From an uncultured Clostridia bacterium (GTDB taxonomy: Bacteria; Bacillota; Clostridia; Oscillospirales; Oscillospiraceae): 6,297 nucleotides of DNA. Below, piece by piece: positions 5,484 through 6,297 of the stretch (position 1 is its first letter; each line of letters begins with the position of its first letter). A program made the translations under genes and the position numbers. Under the pieces are notes generated by a model, which had not been told where the DNA came from, made no database searches, and saw only the letters and a program-made list of their open reading frames with translations. The stretch covers positions 1 to 6,297 of the forward strand of contig CAMBID010000050.1 of NCBI GenBank assembly GCA_945867445.1, read 5' to 3'.

Positions 5484-6297
5484 ATGGCCGCGATGCAGAA
5501 TTTTCTCCAGAGCACGGGGTTCTTCCTCTTTTCCCAGGGGGAGAACTGGAAGTGCCTTCTGATGATCGCCATCGCCTGCGTACTGCTGTACCTGGGCATC
5601 CGAAAGAAGTTTGAGCCGCTGCTGCTGGTGCCCATCGCCTTCGGCATGCTGCTCACCAACCTGCCCGGGGCGGAGATGTTCCATGAGATCCTCTTCGCCG
5701 GGGGGCACATCCACTGGGACCTCTTCGGCGGCGGCTCCGTCACGGCGGAGCTGCTGGCGGACCTGCTGGACCAGGGCGTTTCCCAGGACATTCTGGCCCC
5801 CTATGCCGAGCAATTGATGACCATTGCCCGGGACACCTTCAGCCCGGAGGTGATGGAGAGCGCCATCGCCGAGATCGCCTCCGCCGCCAGCGGCACCCTT
5901 TCGGATTTTGCCGTGGAGCTCCAGGCTCTGGTCCAGGCGGAGCAGGCCGCCGCCTACTACGGCGTGACCCTGCCCGCCGTCACCGTCAGTACCGGCCTGG
6001 TGGACGTGCTGTACCTGGGCGTGAAGCTGGGGATCTATCCCTGCCTTATCTTCCTGGGCGTGGGCGCCATGACGGACTTTGGCCCCCTTATCGCGAACCC
6101 CAAGAGCCTCCTTCTGGGCGCAGCCGCCCAGCTGGGCATCTTCATCACCTTCGTCGGCTGCCGCCTCATGGGCTTCACCGGGCCGGAGGCCTCCTCCATC
6201 GGCATCATCGGCGGCGCGGACGGCCCCACCGCCATTTTCGTTACCGCCATGCTGGCCCCGGCCCTGCTGGGTCCCATCGCCGTCTCGGCCTACTCCT
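5484..6297 (+). CDS. oadB: Sodium-translocating decarboxylase beta subunit (OadB/GcdB/MmdB family), 3' end outside the window
   Basis: This integral membrane subunit decarboxylates carboxybiotin and couples it to sodium export. The visible 271 residues include an early hydrophobic segment (about 23-39), KKFEPLLLVPIAFGMLLTNLP at about 41-61, then a long soluble, Ala/Glu-rich stretch (about 75-170) as in Klebsiella OadB. After it come GVGAMTDFGPLIANP with D198 (matching the essential D203 of Klebsiella), a membrane segment at about 209-230, and GIIGGADGPTAIF (240-252). The frame is open to the window end; the family is usually 370-430 residues, so about a third is missing, including the later Asn and Ser of the ion path. 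GGAGG (5472-5476), seven bases before ATG 5484, supports this start over the ATG at 5493. It follows the biotin carrier by 18 nt. The substrate cannot be told from this subunit. Confidence 0.93.
   Translation, partial: MAAMQNFLQSTGFFLFSQGENWKCLLMIAIACVLLYLGIRKKFEPLLLVPIAFGMLLTNLPGAEMFHEILFAGGHIHWDLFGGGSVTAELLADLLDQGVSQDILAPYAEQLMTIARDTFSPEVMESAIAEIASAASGTLSDFAVELQALVQAEQAAAYYGVTLPAVTVSTGLVDVLYLGVKLGIYPCLIFLGVGAMTDFGPLIANPKSLLLGAAAQLGIFITFVGCRLMGFTGPEASSIGIIGGADGPTAIFVTAMLAPALLGPIAVSAYS

Noticed and set aside
4665..5813. Long - strand open frame (382 codons) across the intergenic region and decarboxylase genes
   Set aside because: It is antisense to three genes with clear family motifs and runs through the promoter and leader. 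Its Gly/His/Asp-rich product looks like shadow translation, not a protein family.
5703..5997. Ala/Glu-rich stretch in the beta subunit that looked like an unusual insertion
   Set aside because: From memory, Klebsiella OadB has a similar soluble segment before the GVGAMTDFG motif, and the distance from the start to the essential Asp is nearly the same (198 versus 203). Only the shorter family members lack it.

Overview
The window is GC-rich bacterial DNA, with G or C at most third codon positions. All genes lie on the + strand and are tightly packed behind strong AGGAGG-type ribosome binding sites. Gene content points to an anaerobic, gut-type Bacillota, probably an Oscillospiraceae relative of Flavonifractor or Oscillibacter. 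The pointers are an AroE-AroK fusion, a PheA P-protein, a type II dehydroquinase, and a sodium-pump decarboxylase with a very small gamma subunit and a separate biotin carrier. This placement is inference; no rRNA or other marker is present.

Positions 1-4561 hold the distal part of an aromatic amino acid operon: the 3' part of chorismate synthase (aroC), then pheA (chorismate mutase, prephenate dehydratase, ACT), a shikimate dehydrogenase-shikimate kinase fusion, aroQ and a class I/II aminotransferase. Junctions are overlaps of 10, 4 and 4 nt or direct abutment (TGA then ATG), so translation is probably coupled. Together the genes cover 3-dehydroquinate to shikimate-3-phosphate, EPSP to chorismate, and chorismate to phenylalanine. 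EPSP synthase (aroA), DAHP synthase, aroB and tyrA are not in the window. The aroC frame is cut: only its C-terminal half is present, with an in-frame stop at 11-13 and about 30 bases of unrelated sequence before the homology begins.

Positions 4562-4829 are intergenic and unusually structured. A 14-bp GC-rich hairpin is followed by a second small hairpin with TTTT, then an AT-rich island with an imperfect dyad, then a near-consensus sigma-A promoter (TTGCCA, 17 bp, TATAAT) and a GC-rich leader. A sequence in the first terminator is repeated almost exactly across the promoter -35/spacer.

Positions 4830-6297 start a second operon for a membrane-bound, biotin-dependent, sodium-translocating decarboxylase: an OadG-like subunit, a biotin carrier protein and the beta subunit (OadB family), which runs off the end. 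The carboxyltransferase (alpha) subunit that decides the substrate is not in the window, so oxaloacetate, methylmalonyl-CoA and glutaconyl-CoA all remain possible.

I found no tRNA, rRNA, CRISPR array, transposase or clearly undescribed system. The points most worth a second look are the aroC junction, the AroE-AroK fusion and the repeat and dyad architecture of the intergenic region.
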